A stretch of 64,000 nucleotides of DNA. Source: Flavobacteriaceae bacterium (GTDB taxonomy: Bacteria > Bacteroidota > Bacteroidia > Flavobacteriales > Flavobacteriaceae). Position numbers and translations under genes: made by a program. Below, in pieces: positions 1 through 9,155 of the stretch. The stretch's first letter is position 1. The number at the start of each line of letters is the position of its first letter. The stretch covers positions 16,098 through 80,097 of the forward strand of contig JAURRA010000007.1 in assembly GCA_030835825.1 (NCBI GenBank), in the 5' to 3' direction. The notes beneath the pieces were generated by a model. The model had not been told where the DNA came from. It was given only the letters and a program-made list of their open reading frames with translations, and ran no database searches.

Positions 1-39
1 ATGGGTAATTATGAAAAGTCTCCAGATAAAGACAGCTAA
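1..39 (+). CDS. Possible 3' tail of an upstream gene (partial)
   Basis: An open frame enters from the window edge and ends at the TAA at 37-39, giving a short acidic and basic tail. In many Bacteroidota a GLPGLI-family secreted protein lies directly upstream of the kind of outer-membrane protein found at 115, so this could be its C-terminus. The visible 12 residues cannot confirm that, and the frame could be chance. Confidence 0.25.
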   Translation: MGNYEKSPDKDS

Positions 40-114
40 GCTTTTTTTATCAAAAAATCAAACAAAATTCATTGACAGCTAAACACGAAAGATTTAATTT
101 TTTTTATTTATAAT

Positions 115-2823
115 ATGAAACATTACTTAATTGGATTCGGGATTTTAATAGTAACAAGTTTTAGTTCAAACGCTCAAATTCGTGTTGAAGGTGTCGTTAG
201 AGATAGTATTGGAGAGCCATTAGAGTTGGCCAACGTTATTGCGATCAATCAGGCAACAAAAGCCATGCAGGGCTATGCGATTACCAATAGTTCAGGGCAG
301 TATAAAATTAACTTAGCACCTAACTCTAGTTACACCTTGATGGTAAGTTATATCGGCATGCGTACCGATCAATCTACGCTTGTTACTGAAACAAGTGACC
401 TTAATAGGGATTTTACTTTAATGAATGATACGAATTTGGAGGCTGTCGAATTGGTCTATGAAATGCCAGTCACCGTTCGGGGTGATACCTTAGTATACAA
501 TGCAGATTCCTTTAAGACTGGATCAGAACGAAAACTGGAAGATGTTCTAAAAAACTTGCCAGGTGTTGAAATTATGGACGATGGACAGATTGAGATTGAA
601 GGTAAGGCAGTAACCAAATTGATGGTGGATGGTAAAGATTTTTTTGATGGAGATACCAAGTTGGCGTCAAAAAATATTCCTGCGAATGCCGTGGATAAGG
701 TTCAAGTCCTAAAAAACTTTTCCGAAGTCAGACAGCTTAGTGGTGTTACAAACAATCAAGACAATATTGCTTTGAACATCAAACTAAAAGAAGGTAAAAA
801 GAATTTCTGGTTCGGCAATATTACAGCGGGAGGCGGTCAATCGCCCGCAGAAGATTTGTACTTACTGCAACCAAAACTTTTCTATTACAATCCAAAATAC
901 AGTATCAATGTGATCGGAGACCTGAATAACCTAGGTGAAGTGGCGTTTTCGCGGAGTGACTATTTCAGATTCTCGGGTGGTTTTAGAAGTCCAAGTTCAA
1001 ATAGTGGCACTAATTTGAGTCTTGGGGGAAATGCACTGGGATTTTTGAATCTTCAAAACAACAGAGCCCTATCCATTGAATCAAAATTTGCAGCTTCTAA
1101 TTTTAGCTATTCTCCTTCTGAGTCCCTTACCATGAGTGGCTTTGGTATTTTTTCACATAGTCGCAACAAATTACAAGAAAATAATGATCGTATTTACACG
1201 GATTCTGAACTTGGACTTCCTGACGAATCGACCGAGTCCAGAACTAGTCAGCAAAGTGACTTGGCCATGCTTAAACTCAGTAGCACCTATAAGCCGAATT
1301 CAAACAATCAAATGGATTATGATATCCTAGGAAGAACTTCTGATGAGAGTCAAAATCAAAGTGTAACATCTTCAGTTTTAGGTACAAATACCCAGTTGGA
1401 GGGTTCAAAACCCTTCAGTGTAAATCAAAATTTAAATTATTACTTCACTCTTGATGATAATAATATTTTTGCCTTGGAGGCCCAGCACTTGTTAAGCGAT
1501 GAAGATCCTCTTTATTCGGCTATACTCGACAATAAAGAAGCTTATGAGGCCACAGCAATGGGATTAGGATTTGATCCCGATCAACTCAATTATCAAGCCA
1601 ATCAGTCGAAAAGGTTAAAAACGAATCAACTCGATGCTAAACTGGATTATTATTACATTCTGAATCAAAAAAGTAATCTAAATTTTTCTTTTGGCACCTT
1701 ATTGAGCCGCCAGCAGTTTCAGTCGGATTTATTTCAAATTTTAGATTCAGGAGTGTCCTTTGACCCAACACCTCTGGCTAATGACGGTCTAAATTCTAAC
1801 GATATCGACTACCGATTTAGCGATATATACTTAGGATTAGCCTACAGATTAAAGACAGGAATATTTACCTTGTCTCCTGGTCTTTCGATCCATGCATTTG
1901 GTAATTCAAATACACAATTTGGCAATGCCTTTGACCATAATTTTGTTAAAGTACTTCCTAAACTGAATGTATTGATGCAATTGAAAAAGAGTGAACAAAT
2001 CACCCTCGATTACAGCATGAGAACACAATTTACCGATGTATCAAGGTTGGCAATTGGATTGGTGATGAACAATTACAATTCATTTTTTAGTGGCGCCGCT
2101 GATTTGCAGAATGCGCTTTCTCACAATGTTAGTCTTTCGTACTACAGTTTTAATTTATTCAACTATACCAATGTTTTTGCCAATATTTTTTACAATAAGA
2201 GTGTCGACAATATTAGAAATAGAACCAATTTTAGTAGTGTAATTGCCACAAGTTCACCTTTTAATTCGGGATTCGCAGATGAATCACTGAGCGCCTCGGG
2301 GAGGTATCAAAGAACATTCGGTAAAATTAGAGGATCATTAAATACAAATTTTAATTATTCCAAATTCAACCAATTTATTCAAGACCAGGTTTCGGTAAAC
2401 GAAAACTTTTCGCAAACTTATCGCGCCGAGCTCCGTACCAATTTTAAGACAGCGCCAAACGTGGAATTGGGCTATAGATACTCAATTGCAAACAATGATT
2501 TAGGAACAACAGTGGCGCGTTTTTACACCAATGCCCCTTCAATCGAAATCGATGCGTATATAAAGAAATCCGTTACTTTTAGAACCAACTACTCACTCAA
2601 CAGATTCAGCAATGAAGAGCGTTTACTGAATGAATTTGATTTTTGGGATGCCAGTATCGCTTATAAGAAAGAAGACAGTAAATGGGAATATGAAATCAAA
2701 GCAACTAATCTGCTAGATACTGGGTCTCAAGTGTCAAGCAACACCAGTAATATCTCGGTAAGTACAACGGAGTATTTTATCCAACCTCGATTTGTGACTT
2801 TCCGTTTGAGGTACGAGTTGTAG
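115..2823 (+). CDS. Outer-membrane beta-barrel protein, TonB-receptor-like, with carboxypeptidase-regulatory N-domain
   Basis: This 902-residue protein begins with a clear SpI signal peptide (cleavage after the SNAQ motif near residue 21). A carboxypeptidase-regulatory-like beta-sandwich follows at about 23-105, the N-terminal extension usual in Bacteroidota outer-membrane proteins. Next comes a plug-like segment at about 140-205 (LEDVLKNLPGVEI and VDGKDFF motifs), and then a long region of alternating aromatic strands typical of an outer-membrane barrel. It belongs to the outer membrane beta-barrel family related to SusC/TonB receptors. No SusD partner is adjacent, so it is probably not a polysaccharide-utilisation SusC. 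The ligand is unknown. The gene stands alone, convergent with metK. Confidence 0.8.
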   Translation: MKHYLIGFGILIVTSFSSNAQIRVEGVVRDSIGEPLELANVIAINQATKAMQGYAITNSSGQYKINLAPNSSYTLMVSYIGMRTDQSTLVTETSDLNRDFTLMNDTNLEAVELVYEMPVTVRGDTLVYNADSFKTGSERKLEDVLKNLPGVEIMDDGQIEIEGKAVTKLMVDGKDFFDGDTKLASKNIPANAVDKVQVLKNFSEVRQLSGVTNNQDNIALNIKLKEGKKNFWFGNITAGGGQSPAEDLYLLQPKLFYYNPKYSINVIGDLNNLGEVAFSRSDYFRFSGGFRSPSSNSGTNLSLGGNALGFLNLQNNRALSIESKFAASNFSYSPSESLTMSGFGIFSHSRNKLQENNDRIYTDSELGLPDESTESRTSQQSDLAMLKLSSTYKPNSNNQMDYDILGRTSDESQNQSVTSSVLGTNTQLEGSKPFSVNQNLNYYFTLDDNNIFALEAQHLLSDEDPLYSAILDNKEAYEATAMGLGFDPDQLNYQANQSKRLKTNQLDAKLDYYYILNQKSNLNFSFGTLLSRQQFQSDLFQILDSGVSFDPTPLANDGLNSNDIDYRFSDIYLGLAYRLKTGIFTLSPGLSIHAFGNSNTQFGNAFDHNFVKVLPKLNVLMQLKKSEQITLDYSMRTQFTDVSRLAIGLVMNNYNSFFSGAADLQNALSHNVSLSYYSFNLFNYTNVFANIFYNKSVDNIRNRTNFSSVIATSSPFNSGFADESLSASGRYQRTFGKIRGSLNTNFNYSKFNQFIQDQVSVNENFSQTYRAELRTNFKTAPNVELGYRYSIANNDLGTTVARFYTNAPSIEIDAYIKKSVTFRTNYSLNRFSNEERLLNEFDFWDASIAYKKEDSKWEYEIKATNLLDTGSQVSSNTSNISVSTTEYFIQPRFVTFRLRYEL

Positions 2824-2891
2824 CTTGTTTTTTTAGGATTATTGAAGGAATAGGTGATCAGTAAATCGTTTGTGGAAAACCATTGGAACTG

Positions 2892-4151
2892 TTAAGCCAG
2901 TCCAAAGCGTTTGGCCAATTCATTTTTAAAATCCAGTCGCTCCCAAGTAAACAGGTCCACTTTCATCGTTTTGATCTCCCCGTCTGGGAGTTTAAATTCC
3001 TTTTCAACAGTTTGAGGTAGTCTACCCATATGTCCATAGGCTGCGGTTTCCGTATATATGGGTTGACGTAATTTAAGGCGTTCCTCAATGGCAGCAGGTC
3101 GCATGTCGAAGGTCTTAATGAGAACAGCGGCAATAGCTTCATCGTCGTATCCCATTTTTGCAGTTCCTGCCGTATTCACATAAAAAGAAGTAGGTTCGGC
3201 CACTCCAATGGCGTATGAGACCTGAATCAATGCCTGATCGCAAATACCCGAAGCCACTAGGTTTTTGGCAATATGTCGTGTAGCATAAGCTGCACTTCGG
3301 TCAACCTTGCTAGGGTCTTTACCGGAAAAAGCTCCCCCGCCGTGTGCTCCTCGACCACCATATGTATCCACAATAATTTTGCGGCCAGTCAATCCTGTGT
3401 CACCATGAGGCCCGCCGATTACAAAATTACCGGTTGGGTTGATATGATATTTAATTTGGTGGTCAAACAATTTTTGATGTTTGTCCGACAATTGTGCAAT
3501 GACACGGGGCATCAAAATATGAATCATATCATCATTTATCTTTTCTCTCATGGCCTTTTCATCCTGTAAAAAAGGATCATGTTGAGTTGATAGAACAACG
3601 GTTTCTACCCGTAAAGGCTGATGATCGTCGGAATACAATATGGTGACCTGACTTTTGGCATCGGGTCGAAGATAAGTTATCTCTTGATTAGACCGTCGAA
3701 GAACAGCCAATTCCTTTAGAATAAGATGAGAAATTTCTAGGGTTAAAGGCATATAGTGATCGGATTCGTTTGTAGCAAATCCAAAAACAATACCCTGATC
3801 GCCAGCGCCTTGTTCAATTTTAGCCCCTTTATCTACACCGCGGTTGATATCTTCGGACTGCTCGTGGATCGCCGACAAAACACCACATGAATTGCCGTCG
3901 AACATATAATCAGACTTGGTATATCCGATGCGGTTGATTGTATCCCGGGCAATCTGTTGTACATCCAGATATACTTTAGACTTAACCTCTCCGGCCAGTA
4001 TGACTTGACCAGTTGTGACAAGAGTTTCACAAGCTACCTTGGCCTCAGTATCAAAGGCTATAAAGTTATCGATTAAAGCATCGCTGATTTGATCAGCAAT
4101 TTTATCAGGATGTCCTTCTGACACACTTTCGGAAGTGAATAGATAGGCCAT
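2892..4151 (-). CDS. metK: S-adenosylmethionine synthetase
   Basis: MetK makes S-adenosylmethionine from methionine and ATP in the cytoplasm. The protein starts MAYLFTSESVSEGHPDK, the conserved beginning of the family. It carries the GHPDKIADQISDA motif, the GAGDQGIVFG motif and the glycine-rich GGRGAHGGGAFSGKD motif of the active site. Length is 419 residues, normal for the family. The open frame extends 35 codons further upstream to 4256, but that stretch is the SAM-II riboswitch and does not resemble MetK, so I take the ATG at 4151. Expression should be repressed by its own product through the riboswitch. Confidence 0.96.
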   Translation of the reverse strand: MAYLFTSESVSEGHPDKIADQISDALIDNFIAFDTEAKVACETLVTTGQVILAGEVKSKVYLDVQQIARDTINRIGYTKSDYMFDGNSCGVLSAIHEQSEDINRGVDKGAKIEQGAGDQGIVFGFATNESDHYMPLTLEISHLILKELAVLRRSNQEITYLRPDAKSQVTILYSDDHQPLRVETVVLSTQHDPFLQDEKAMREKINDDMIHILMPRVIAQLSDKHQKLFDHQIKYHINPTGNFVIGGPHGDTGLTGRKIIVDTYGGRGAHGGGAFSGKDPSKVDRSAAYATRHIAKNLVASGICDQALIQVSYAIGVAEPTSFYVNTAGTAKMGYDDEAIAAVLIKTFDMRPAAIEERLKLRQPIYTETAAYGHMGRLPQTVEKEFKLPDGEIKTMKVDLFTWERLDFKNELAKRFGLA

Positions 4152-4198
4152 TTCTAAAAAGTTATTTGAAAATTGATTGTATGGAAATAGAATGTCGT

Positions 4199-4254
4199 CA
4201 CTGTCTTTAGCATTTTTGTGGGTGAGGTTGCAATCAGTCAAATTTCTCCTCAAC
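4199..4254 (-). promoter_or_regulatory. SAM-II riboswitch upstream of metK
   Basis: Read on the minus strand, the leader has the SAM-II layout. P1 is TGAGG (4252-4248) paired with CCTCA (4227-4223). The P1 loop holds AATTTGACTGATTGCAA. The conserved 3' strand AAAAATGCTAAAG follows, and the pseudoknot pairs ACTG (4238-4235) with CAGT (4203-4200). SAM-II is a compact H-type pseudoknot that binds S-adenosylmethionine and blocks translation of SAM or methionine genes. It lies about 50 bases before the metK ATG and starts within a few bases of the predicted transcription start. Recognised from the conserved motif, not from a covariance search. Confidence 0.85.
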
Positions 4255-4264
4255 AATTGAGCTG

Positions 4265-4272
4265 CAAATATA
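4265..4272 (-). promoter_or_regulatory. metK promoter -7 box
   Basis: On the minus strand the sequence is TATATTTG, a perfect match to the Bacteroidota -7 consensus TAnnTTTG. It would start transcription near 4258, immediately before the SAM-II aptamer. A good -33 TTG is not obvious. Confidence 0.7.
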
Positions 4273-4411
4273 CATTGTTTTGGGAAAAGCTAAAATTTAG
4301 ACATAAAAATCCCATTTATTGGATTTTATCGTAAATTGTTAAACTATTAATAAGGCAGGTTGATTTTGTTTAATATACCTGATGTTTCATTTATTTTTTT
4401 AATCGTTTCCA

Positions 4412-6007
4412 ATGACCCATGTAAATACCATCCCTGAAGCATATCAAATCAAATCCCCACTCACCTTATCTCAGTTCGTCATCGAAGGTCAATTGAAGCA
4501 TTGGAGCGGACCAACCGCCGAGGTACGGTCCCCAATACAAACTGTCAATGGTGATTGCGTAATGCAAGAGACTTTAGTGGGACATGTGCCACAAATGGGT
4601 GAAAAGGAAGCGGTACAAGCTTTGAAGTCAGCATGTGAGGCTTACGACAGAGGTCGTGGGCAGTGGCCAACGATGAAAGTGGGAGAGCGCATCAAGTGCA
4701 TGGAGCAATTTGTAGTCCAAATGGCCACCAAGCGCGACGAAATCGTCAAATTATTAATGTGGGAAATTGGTAAAAATCTAAGCGATTCAGAAAAAGAATT
4801 CGACAGAACAGTTGAGTATATTTATGATACAATAGATGCCTATAAAAACCTAGATCGTGAAAGTGCCAAATTTGACAAGGTTGGTGGTGTTAGAGCCCAT
4901 ATCAGACGTGGACCTCTCGGGGTAGTATTGTGTCTAGGACCTTATAATTATCCTCTAAATGAGACCTTTTCCTTGCTCATACCAGCGATCATTATGGGCA
5001 ATACTACGATTTTTAAACCAGCAAAATTTGGAGTTCTCTTAATAGCCCCTTTGTTGGAAGCTTTTGCTTCTTGTTTTCCTCCAGGTGTTGTAAATGTTAT
5101 TTTTGGTCGCGGCAGAGAAGTGGCATCACCAATTATGAAGTCAGGTAAAATTGATGTTTTGGCGCTTATCGGGCATAGTTCTTCTGCGGTAGCTCTTCAA
5201 GATTTACATCCTAACAAAAACAGGTTGAGGTTGGTACTGGGCTTAGAAGCTAAAAATCCCGCCATTATTTTACCTTCTGCCGATATGACACAAACTGTGT
5301 CTGAATGTATTTCAGGCACCTTGTCGTTCAATGGTCAAAGGTGTACCGCACTAAAAATATTGTATGTTCATGAAGATATCAAGGAGATTTTCCTAAAACA
5401 GTTTTGTAATAAAGTGGATGAGTTAAAGTTGGGAATGCCTTGGGAAAATACTCTGTTGACGCCCTTACCTGAACCCAATAAACCCGATTATATTCAGTCT
5501 CTTATTGACGATGCCCTGTCCAAGGGTGCAAAAATCATGAATAAAAAAGGAGGGGAGCGCTCCTCTAATTACATTTTTCCTGCAGTGCTATACCCAGTTA
5601 CTGAAGACATGAAAGTATATCATGAAGAGCAATTCGGGCCCGTAATACCCGTAAAATCATTCAGCGATATCAACATGCCAATCAATGAAATGTCTGAATC
5701 GAATTATGGACAACAGGTCAGCGTATTTGGGACGAATACACAAGAATTAGCGCCATTAATCGACACCTTAGTCAATTTGGTATGCAGAGTTAATTTGAAT
5801 AGTGCTTGTCAACGCGGGCCCGATGTGTATCCGTTTTCTGGTCGTAAAGATTCGGCAGTCAGCACACTGAGTGTGAATGATGCGTTGCGTGCATTCTCAA
5901 TCCGAACTTTCCTTGCGTGTAAGGACAATGAGATCAACAAGAGCATTTTAAGAACAATGCTCCAAGAGCGTCAATCGAACTTTGTAAGTACGGACTATTT
6001 ATTATAA
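4412..6007 (+). CDS. gapN: NADP-dependent non-phosphorylating glyceraldehyde-3-phosphate dehydrogenase (aldehyde dehydrogenase family)
   Basis: This 531-residue aldehyde dehydrogenase has the Rossmann-type NAD(P) region (GPYNYPLNE, about 171-179), the catalytic glutamate in LGLEAKNP (about 278) and the nucleophilic cysteine in [10 protein letters not shown] (about 311). Its C-terminus, [29 protein letters not shown] with the following residues, closely resembles the GapN type found in plants and bacteria. GapN oxidises glyceraldehyde 3-phosphate to 3-phosphoglycerate and yields NADPH without ATP. The substrate is assigned by family resemblance. Another aldehyde substrate cannot be excluded. 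It converges with gldA, with only three bases between the stop codons. Confidence 0.82.
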   Translation: MTHVNTIPEAYQIKSPLTLSQFVIEGQLKHWSGPTAEVRSPIQTVNGDCVMQETLVGHVPQMGEKEAVQALKSACEAYDRGRGQWPTMKVGERIKCMEQFVVQMATKRDEIVKLLMWEIGKNLSDSEKEFDRTVEYIYDTIDAYKNLDRESAKFDKVGGVRAHIRRGPLGVVLCLGPYNYPLNETFSLLIPAIIMGNTTIFKPAKFGVLLIAPLLEAFASCFPPGVVNVIFGRGREVASPIMKSGKIDVLALIGHSSSAVALQDLHPNKNRLRLVLGLEAKNPAIILPSADMTQTVSECISGTLSFNGQRCTALKILYVHEDIKEIFLKQFCNKVDELKLGMPWENTLLTPLPEPNKPDYIQSLIDDALSKGAKIMNKKGGERSSNYIFPAVLYPVTEDMKVYHEEQFGPVIPVKSFSDINMPINEMSESNYGQQVSVFGTNTQELAPLIDTLVNLVCRVNLNSACQRGPDVYPFSGRKDSAVSTLSVNDALRAFSIRTFLACKDNEINKSILRTMLQERQSNFVSTDYLL

Positions 6008-6010
6008 AAT

Positions 6011-6910
6011 TTACGAGGAAGTTAATTGCTTAAACAGTGCTTCTAAGCCAACATTTTTTTGCCGAAGTTGGAGAATTTTTAAGCCATTGTCATGAGCAAA
6101 ATCGAAGATGGCTGAACGCATATCCAACTTAGTTCTAAAACTAATTTCATAGATAAACCCTGCAGTGTTTTCAACCAAAGTCACTTGGTCCAATTTTTTT
6201 AAAAAGGCCTCTTCAACACGGTAATCAAATTCTACCACAACAATTTGTTGTTGATTGTTGAGCATTTCGGAAAGCTCTTGATCTGCAACAATCGAACCCT
6301 TGGAAATAATCAGCACACGATCGCACATCGCTTCTACTTCTTGCATGATGTGAGTAGAAAGTAAAATCAATTTGTGTTTGCCGAGATCAACAATGAGTTG
6401 TCTAATGTCTTCTAATTGATTGGGGTCTAGTCCTGTTGTTGGTTCATCTAAGATTAGAATTTCAGGATCGTGAAGTAATGCCGCTGCAAGTCCCACACGC
6501 TGTCGATAGCCCTTTGACAAGGCGTTGACATGTTTGTGAATCACGGGTTGCAGCCCAGTATTGATTACAGCCCTTTCAACAGCAGACTTGGTCAACCCAT
6601 GAATTTTTGATAACCAAGTCAGGTATTCGACCACATACATCTCATCATACAATGGATTGGCTTCTGACAAATAACCTATTTTGGATTTTAGGTTAAAAGA
6701 TTGATCGGACATTGTTTGACCATGAATTGTGACGGAACCTTTTTGAATTTTCAACAGTCCAGTTAAAAGTTTGAAAAGAGTTGATTTGCCAGCACCATTG
6801 GGGCCTAAAACACCTATAACTCCAGATGACGAAGTAGTGAAACTTACCCCATTCAAGGCTTTGCCGTTGGGATAGGCAAACGATAAATCTGAAACACAAA
6901 TTGTTTTCAT
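6011..6910 (-). CDS. gldA: ABC transporter ATP-binding protein GldA
   Basis: A 299-residue ABC ATPase with Walker A GPNGAGKST (about 36-44), signature LSKGYRQRVG (about 135-144), Walker B ILILDEPTTGLDP (about 154-166) and the H-loop LLSTHIMQE. Length, the NPLYDEMYVVEYL segment after the Q-loop and the long C-terminal tail match GldA. In flavobacteria GldA works with GldF and GldG in an ABC complex tied to gliding. gldF and gldG are not in this window, as is common because they sit at a separate locus. A generic ABC-2 exporter ATPase is the alternative. Confidence 0.72.
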   Translation of the reverse strand: MKTICVSDLSFAYPNGKALNGVSFTTSSSGVIGVLGPNGAGKSTLFKLLTGLLKIQKGSVTIHGQTMSDQSFNLKSKIGYLSEANPLYDEMYVVEYLTWLSKIHGLTKSAVERAVINTGLQPVIHKHVNALSKGYRQRVGLAAALLHDPEILILDEPTTGLDPNQLEDIRQLIVDLGKHKLILLSTHIMQEVEAMCDRVLIISKGSIVADQELSEMLNNQQQIVVVEFDYRVEEAFLKKLDQVTLVENTAGFIYEISFRTKLDMRSAIFDFAHDNGLKILQLRQKNVGLEALFKQLTSS

Positions 6911-7009
6911 TAAAAGTTGTTCGTAACTAATTTACTGTCACAAAGGTCGCTATAAATCAAAAAATGAGAGAAAATAATCGAATAAAGTTGTTCGACTTAA
7001 TTTTATTAT

Positions 7010-7017
7010 TACATTCG
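7010..7017 (+). promoter_or_regulatory. Candidate promoter for the aromatic operon leader
   Basis: TACATTCG differs from the TAnnTTTG consensus at one position and has a TTG at 6988-6990, 19 bases upstream, a usual Bacteroidota spacing. If used, transcription would begin at about 7023, right at the ATG of the leader peptide, so the leader would be translated without a 5' untranslated region. An upstream promoter is possible but I saw no better match. Confidence 0.4.
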
Positions 7018-7022
7018 TACTC

Positions 7023-7088
7023 ATGACTGCAGAGCTGTATTTTTATTTTAGCTATTATTTCTTCAGTGGCTCGCCACTCGAGACCTAA
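7023..7088 (+). CDS. Phe/Tyr-rich leader peptide of the pheA operon
   Basis: A 21-codon open frame, MTAELYFYFSYYFFSGSPLET, lies directly before the prephenate dehydratase operon. Eight of nine residues at positions 6-14 are Phe or Tyr (four each). Such runs act as sensors of charged tRNA: the ribosome stalls when Phe-tRNA or Tyr-tRNA is scarce. The leader is followed 28 bases after its stop by an intrinsic terminator, and bases in its last codons can pair with that terminator. This is the standard plan of attenuator leaders such as pheL and trpL. It is too short for ordinary gene calling. Confidence 0.85.
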   Translation: MTAELYFYFSYYFFSGSPLET

Positions 7089-7143
7089 GCAGTGTTTTGT
7101 TTAAAGAACCACTATAGTCTCGATTTTGCGAGGCTTTTTTTTT
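7065..7143 (+). promoter_or_regulatory. Transcription attenuator of the aromatic amino acid operon
   Basis: Segment 1, AGTGG (7065-7069), can pair with segment 2, CCACT (7074-7078). The second part of segment 2, TCGAGAC (7078-7084), can instead pair with segment 3, GTCTCGA (7117-7123), as an antiterminator. Segment 3, GTCTCG (7117-7122), pairs with segment 4, CGAGGC (7129-7134), to give a terminator followed by nine T residues (7135-7143). A ribosome stalled on the Phe/Tyr codons (7038-7064) would cover segment 1 and favour the antiterminator. A ribosome reaching the stop codon would cover segment 2 and allow termination. Pairings were read by eye. Confidence 0.82.
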
Positions 7144-7167
7144 GTCAATAATTGACTGAATTGTTTT

Positions 7168-7995
7168 ATGAAAAAAATTGCTATTCAAGGGGTACGCGGC
7201 TCATTTCACCACATCGTGAGCCATAAGTTTTTTAAGGAAGAACCGGAACTACTCGAGTGTGACAGCTTTGATTTGATGGTAAAGAAATTGAATCAAGGTG
7301 AATGTGACGGCGCGGTTATGGCGCTTGAAAACTCAATCGCTGGGTCAATTTTGCCAAACCACGCCTTGATTGATTCTAATGACTTACTCATCCAAGGTGA
7401 ACGCTACTTGGACATTCAAATGAATATGATGGCGCTTCCTGGACAGACAATTGCTGATATTACTGAGGTCCACTCCCATCCCATTGCCTTGTTACAATGT
7501 AAATTATTCTTTGATCAATATCCACACATCAAGCTCGTTGAAGCCGATGATACTGCCGATGTCGCTCGAGATATTAAGAATAAAAAAATTAAAAAGCGCG
7601 CTGCCATAGGAAGTCTTTTGGCTGCAGAAATTTTCGATTTGCACATATTGGCCAAAAGTATACAGACCATTGCGACCAATCAAACTCGTTTTGTACTGCT
7701 ATCCAAAACACTATCCGAGCACAATCCGCTCCAAGTCAATAAAGCTTCTTTTAAATTTGAATTAAATCACCAACGGGGCAGTTTGGCATCAATACTAAAT
7801 GTTATGAGTGATTGTAATTTGAATTTGACAAAAATTCAATCATTACCGAAAATAGATACACCTTGGACTTATGGTTTTTTTGCCGATGTGACTTTTGATA
7901 CTTATCAAAATTTTGAAAAAGCTATCGCTATTATGAAACTGATGGCCAAGGTATTTAAAGTGATGGGGGTCTATCAAAATCAAAGGGACTTATGA
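7168..7995 (+). CDS. pheA: Prephenate dehydratase
   Basis: The enzyme decarboxylates and dehydrates prephenate to phenylpyruvate, the committed step to phenylalanine. The 275-residue protein has the N-terminal IQGVRGSFHH segment, the catalytic threonine in NQTRFVLLS (about 170-178) and a C-terminal ACT domain (about 190-270) with GSLA in place of the usual GALA-type loop and LTKIQSLP in place of LTKIESRP. That places it with the Bacteroidota monofunctional dehydratases without a fused chorismate mutase. It is the first gene after the attenuator and overlaps the next gene by four bases (ATGA), a sign of translational coupling. Confidence 0.93.
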   Translation: MKKIAIQGVRGSFHHIVSHKFFKEEPELLECDSFDLMVKKLNQGECDGAVMALENSIAGSILPNHALIDSNDLLIQGERYLDIQMNMMALPGQTIADITEVHSHPIALLQCKLFFDQYPHIKLVEADDTADVARDIKNKKIKKRAAIGSLLAAEIFDLHILAKSIQTIATNQTRFVLLSKTLSEHNPLQVNKASFKFELNHQRGSLASILNVMSDCNLNLTKIQSLPKIDTPWTYGFFADVTFDTYQNFEKAIAIMKLMAKVFKVMGVYQNQRDL

Positions 7996-9155
7996 CAGCT
8001 GCAAACAGGCTTGCTTCAGTGCAAGAGTATTATTTTTCGAAAAAACTACAAGAGGTCAATGAGATGAAATCCCGTGGCTGTGATATCATCAATTTGGGTA
8101 TTGGCAGTCCGGATTTATTACCGCCCAATGAGGCCATTGATGCCCTCAGTAATAGCCTCTTGGACAACAACTCGAATGGATATCAGAGTTATAGGGGGCT
8201 TCTGGAATTGAGAGAGGCCATGGCGCATTTCTATGCTGCGCATTTCAGTATCAGCCTTGACCCCCTCACTGAGGTGCTCCCCTTGATGGGTAGTAAGGAA
8301 GGAATTATGCACATTTCAATGGCTTTCCTCAATCCAGGGGATCATGTGCTTATTCCAAATCCAGGTTATCCAACCTACGAATCAGTTAGCCGATTGGTGG
8401 AAGCTGTCCCAGTTTTTTATGATTTGGATGAGACCTCGGATTGGCTCCCAAACCTAGACCATTTGGCACAAATGGACCTGTCTAAAGTTAAATTGATGTG
8501 GATTAATTATCCGCACATGCCTTCTGGTGCCAAAGCATCAGTAAAAATATTAACCGATCTCGTAGCGTTTGCCCAGAAGCACAATATTTTATTAGTCAAT
8601 GATAATCCCTATAGTTTGATTTTAAACGATCAACCGCTTAGCTTGATCTCTATTCCAGGAAGTCGGCATTGCTGTTTGGAGTTGAATTCAATCAGTAAAA
8701 CCTTTAATATGTCGGGATGGAGAGTCGGCATGGTAGTTGGCGACAAAATTATGATTGACCATATTTTAAAGGTAAAAAGCAATATGGATTCAGGCATGTT
8801 TTATGGATTGCAAAAGGGTTCTATCGTTGCTCTTCAGTCAAACGACCAATGGTTTGACACTTTGAATAAAACCTATAATGACAGACGGCAATTGGTTTGG
8901 CAATTAGCCGAAAAATTAGGAGGTCATTTTCAAAAGGACAATGCGGGGATGTTCGTTTGGTTAAAACTTCCTGAGGGTACTCAGTCAATAGAATTTTCTG
9001 AAAGAATTTTACATGACTATCATATTTTTACAACACCAGGAGATATTTTTGGATCTCAGGGTAAGGGATATTTACGCCTATCGCTCTGTCTGGAGGCTGC
9101 GCGTATCAAAGAGGCTATTCACAGGATTAAACATAAATTAAAACACGACTCATAG
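7992..9155 (+). CDS. PLP-dependent class I aminotransferase (probable aromatic or aspartate aminotransferase)
   Basis: A fold-type I aminotransferase of 387 residues. Visible features are IGSPDLLPP near the N-terminus, the NPGYPTYES segment, WINYPHMPSGA, NDNPY and the PLP-binding lysine in SISKTFNMSGWRVG (about residue 236). By position between prephenate dehydratase and DAHP synthase/chorismate mutase it most likely transaminates phenylpyruvate and 4-hydroxyphenylpyruvate to Phe and Tyr. Sequence alone does not fix the substrate, and LL-diaminopimelate-type aminotransferases look similar. Its start overlaps pheA and its stop abuts the next ATG. Confidence 0.85.
   Translation: MTAANRLASVQEYYFSKKLQEVNEMKSRGCDIINLGIGSPDLLPPNEAIDALSNSLLDNNSNGYQSYRGLLELREAMAHFYAAHFSISLDPLTEVLPLMGSKEGIMHISMAFLNPGDHVLIPNPGYPTYESVSRLVEAVPVFYDLDETSDWLPNLDHLAQMDLSKVKLMWINYPHMPSGAKASVKILTDLVAFAQKHNILLVNDNPYSLILNDQPLSLISIPGSRHCCLELNSISKTFNMSGWRVGMVVGDKIMIDHILKVKSNMDSGMFYGLQKGSIVALQSNDQWFDTLNKTYNDRRQLVWQLAEKLGGHFQKDNAGMFVWLKLPEGTQSIEFSERILHDYHIFTTPGDIFGSQGKGYLRLSLCLEAARIKEAIHRIKHKLKHDS

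Noticed and set aside
3273..3569. 98-codon plus-strand frame inside metK
   Set aside because: It is antisense to the conserved metK frame and has no domain or promoter.
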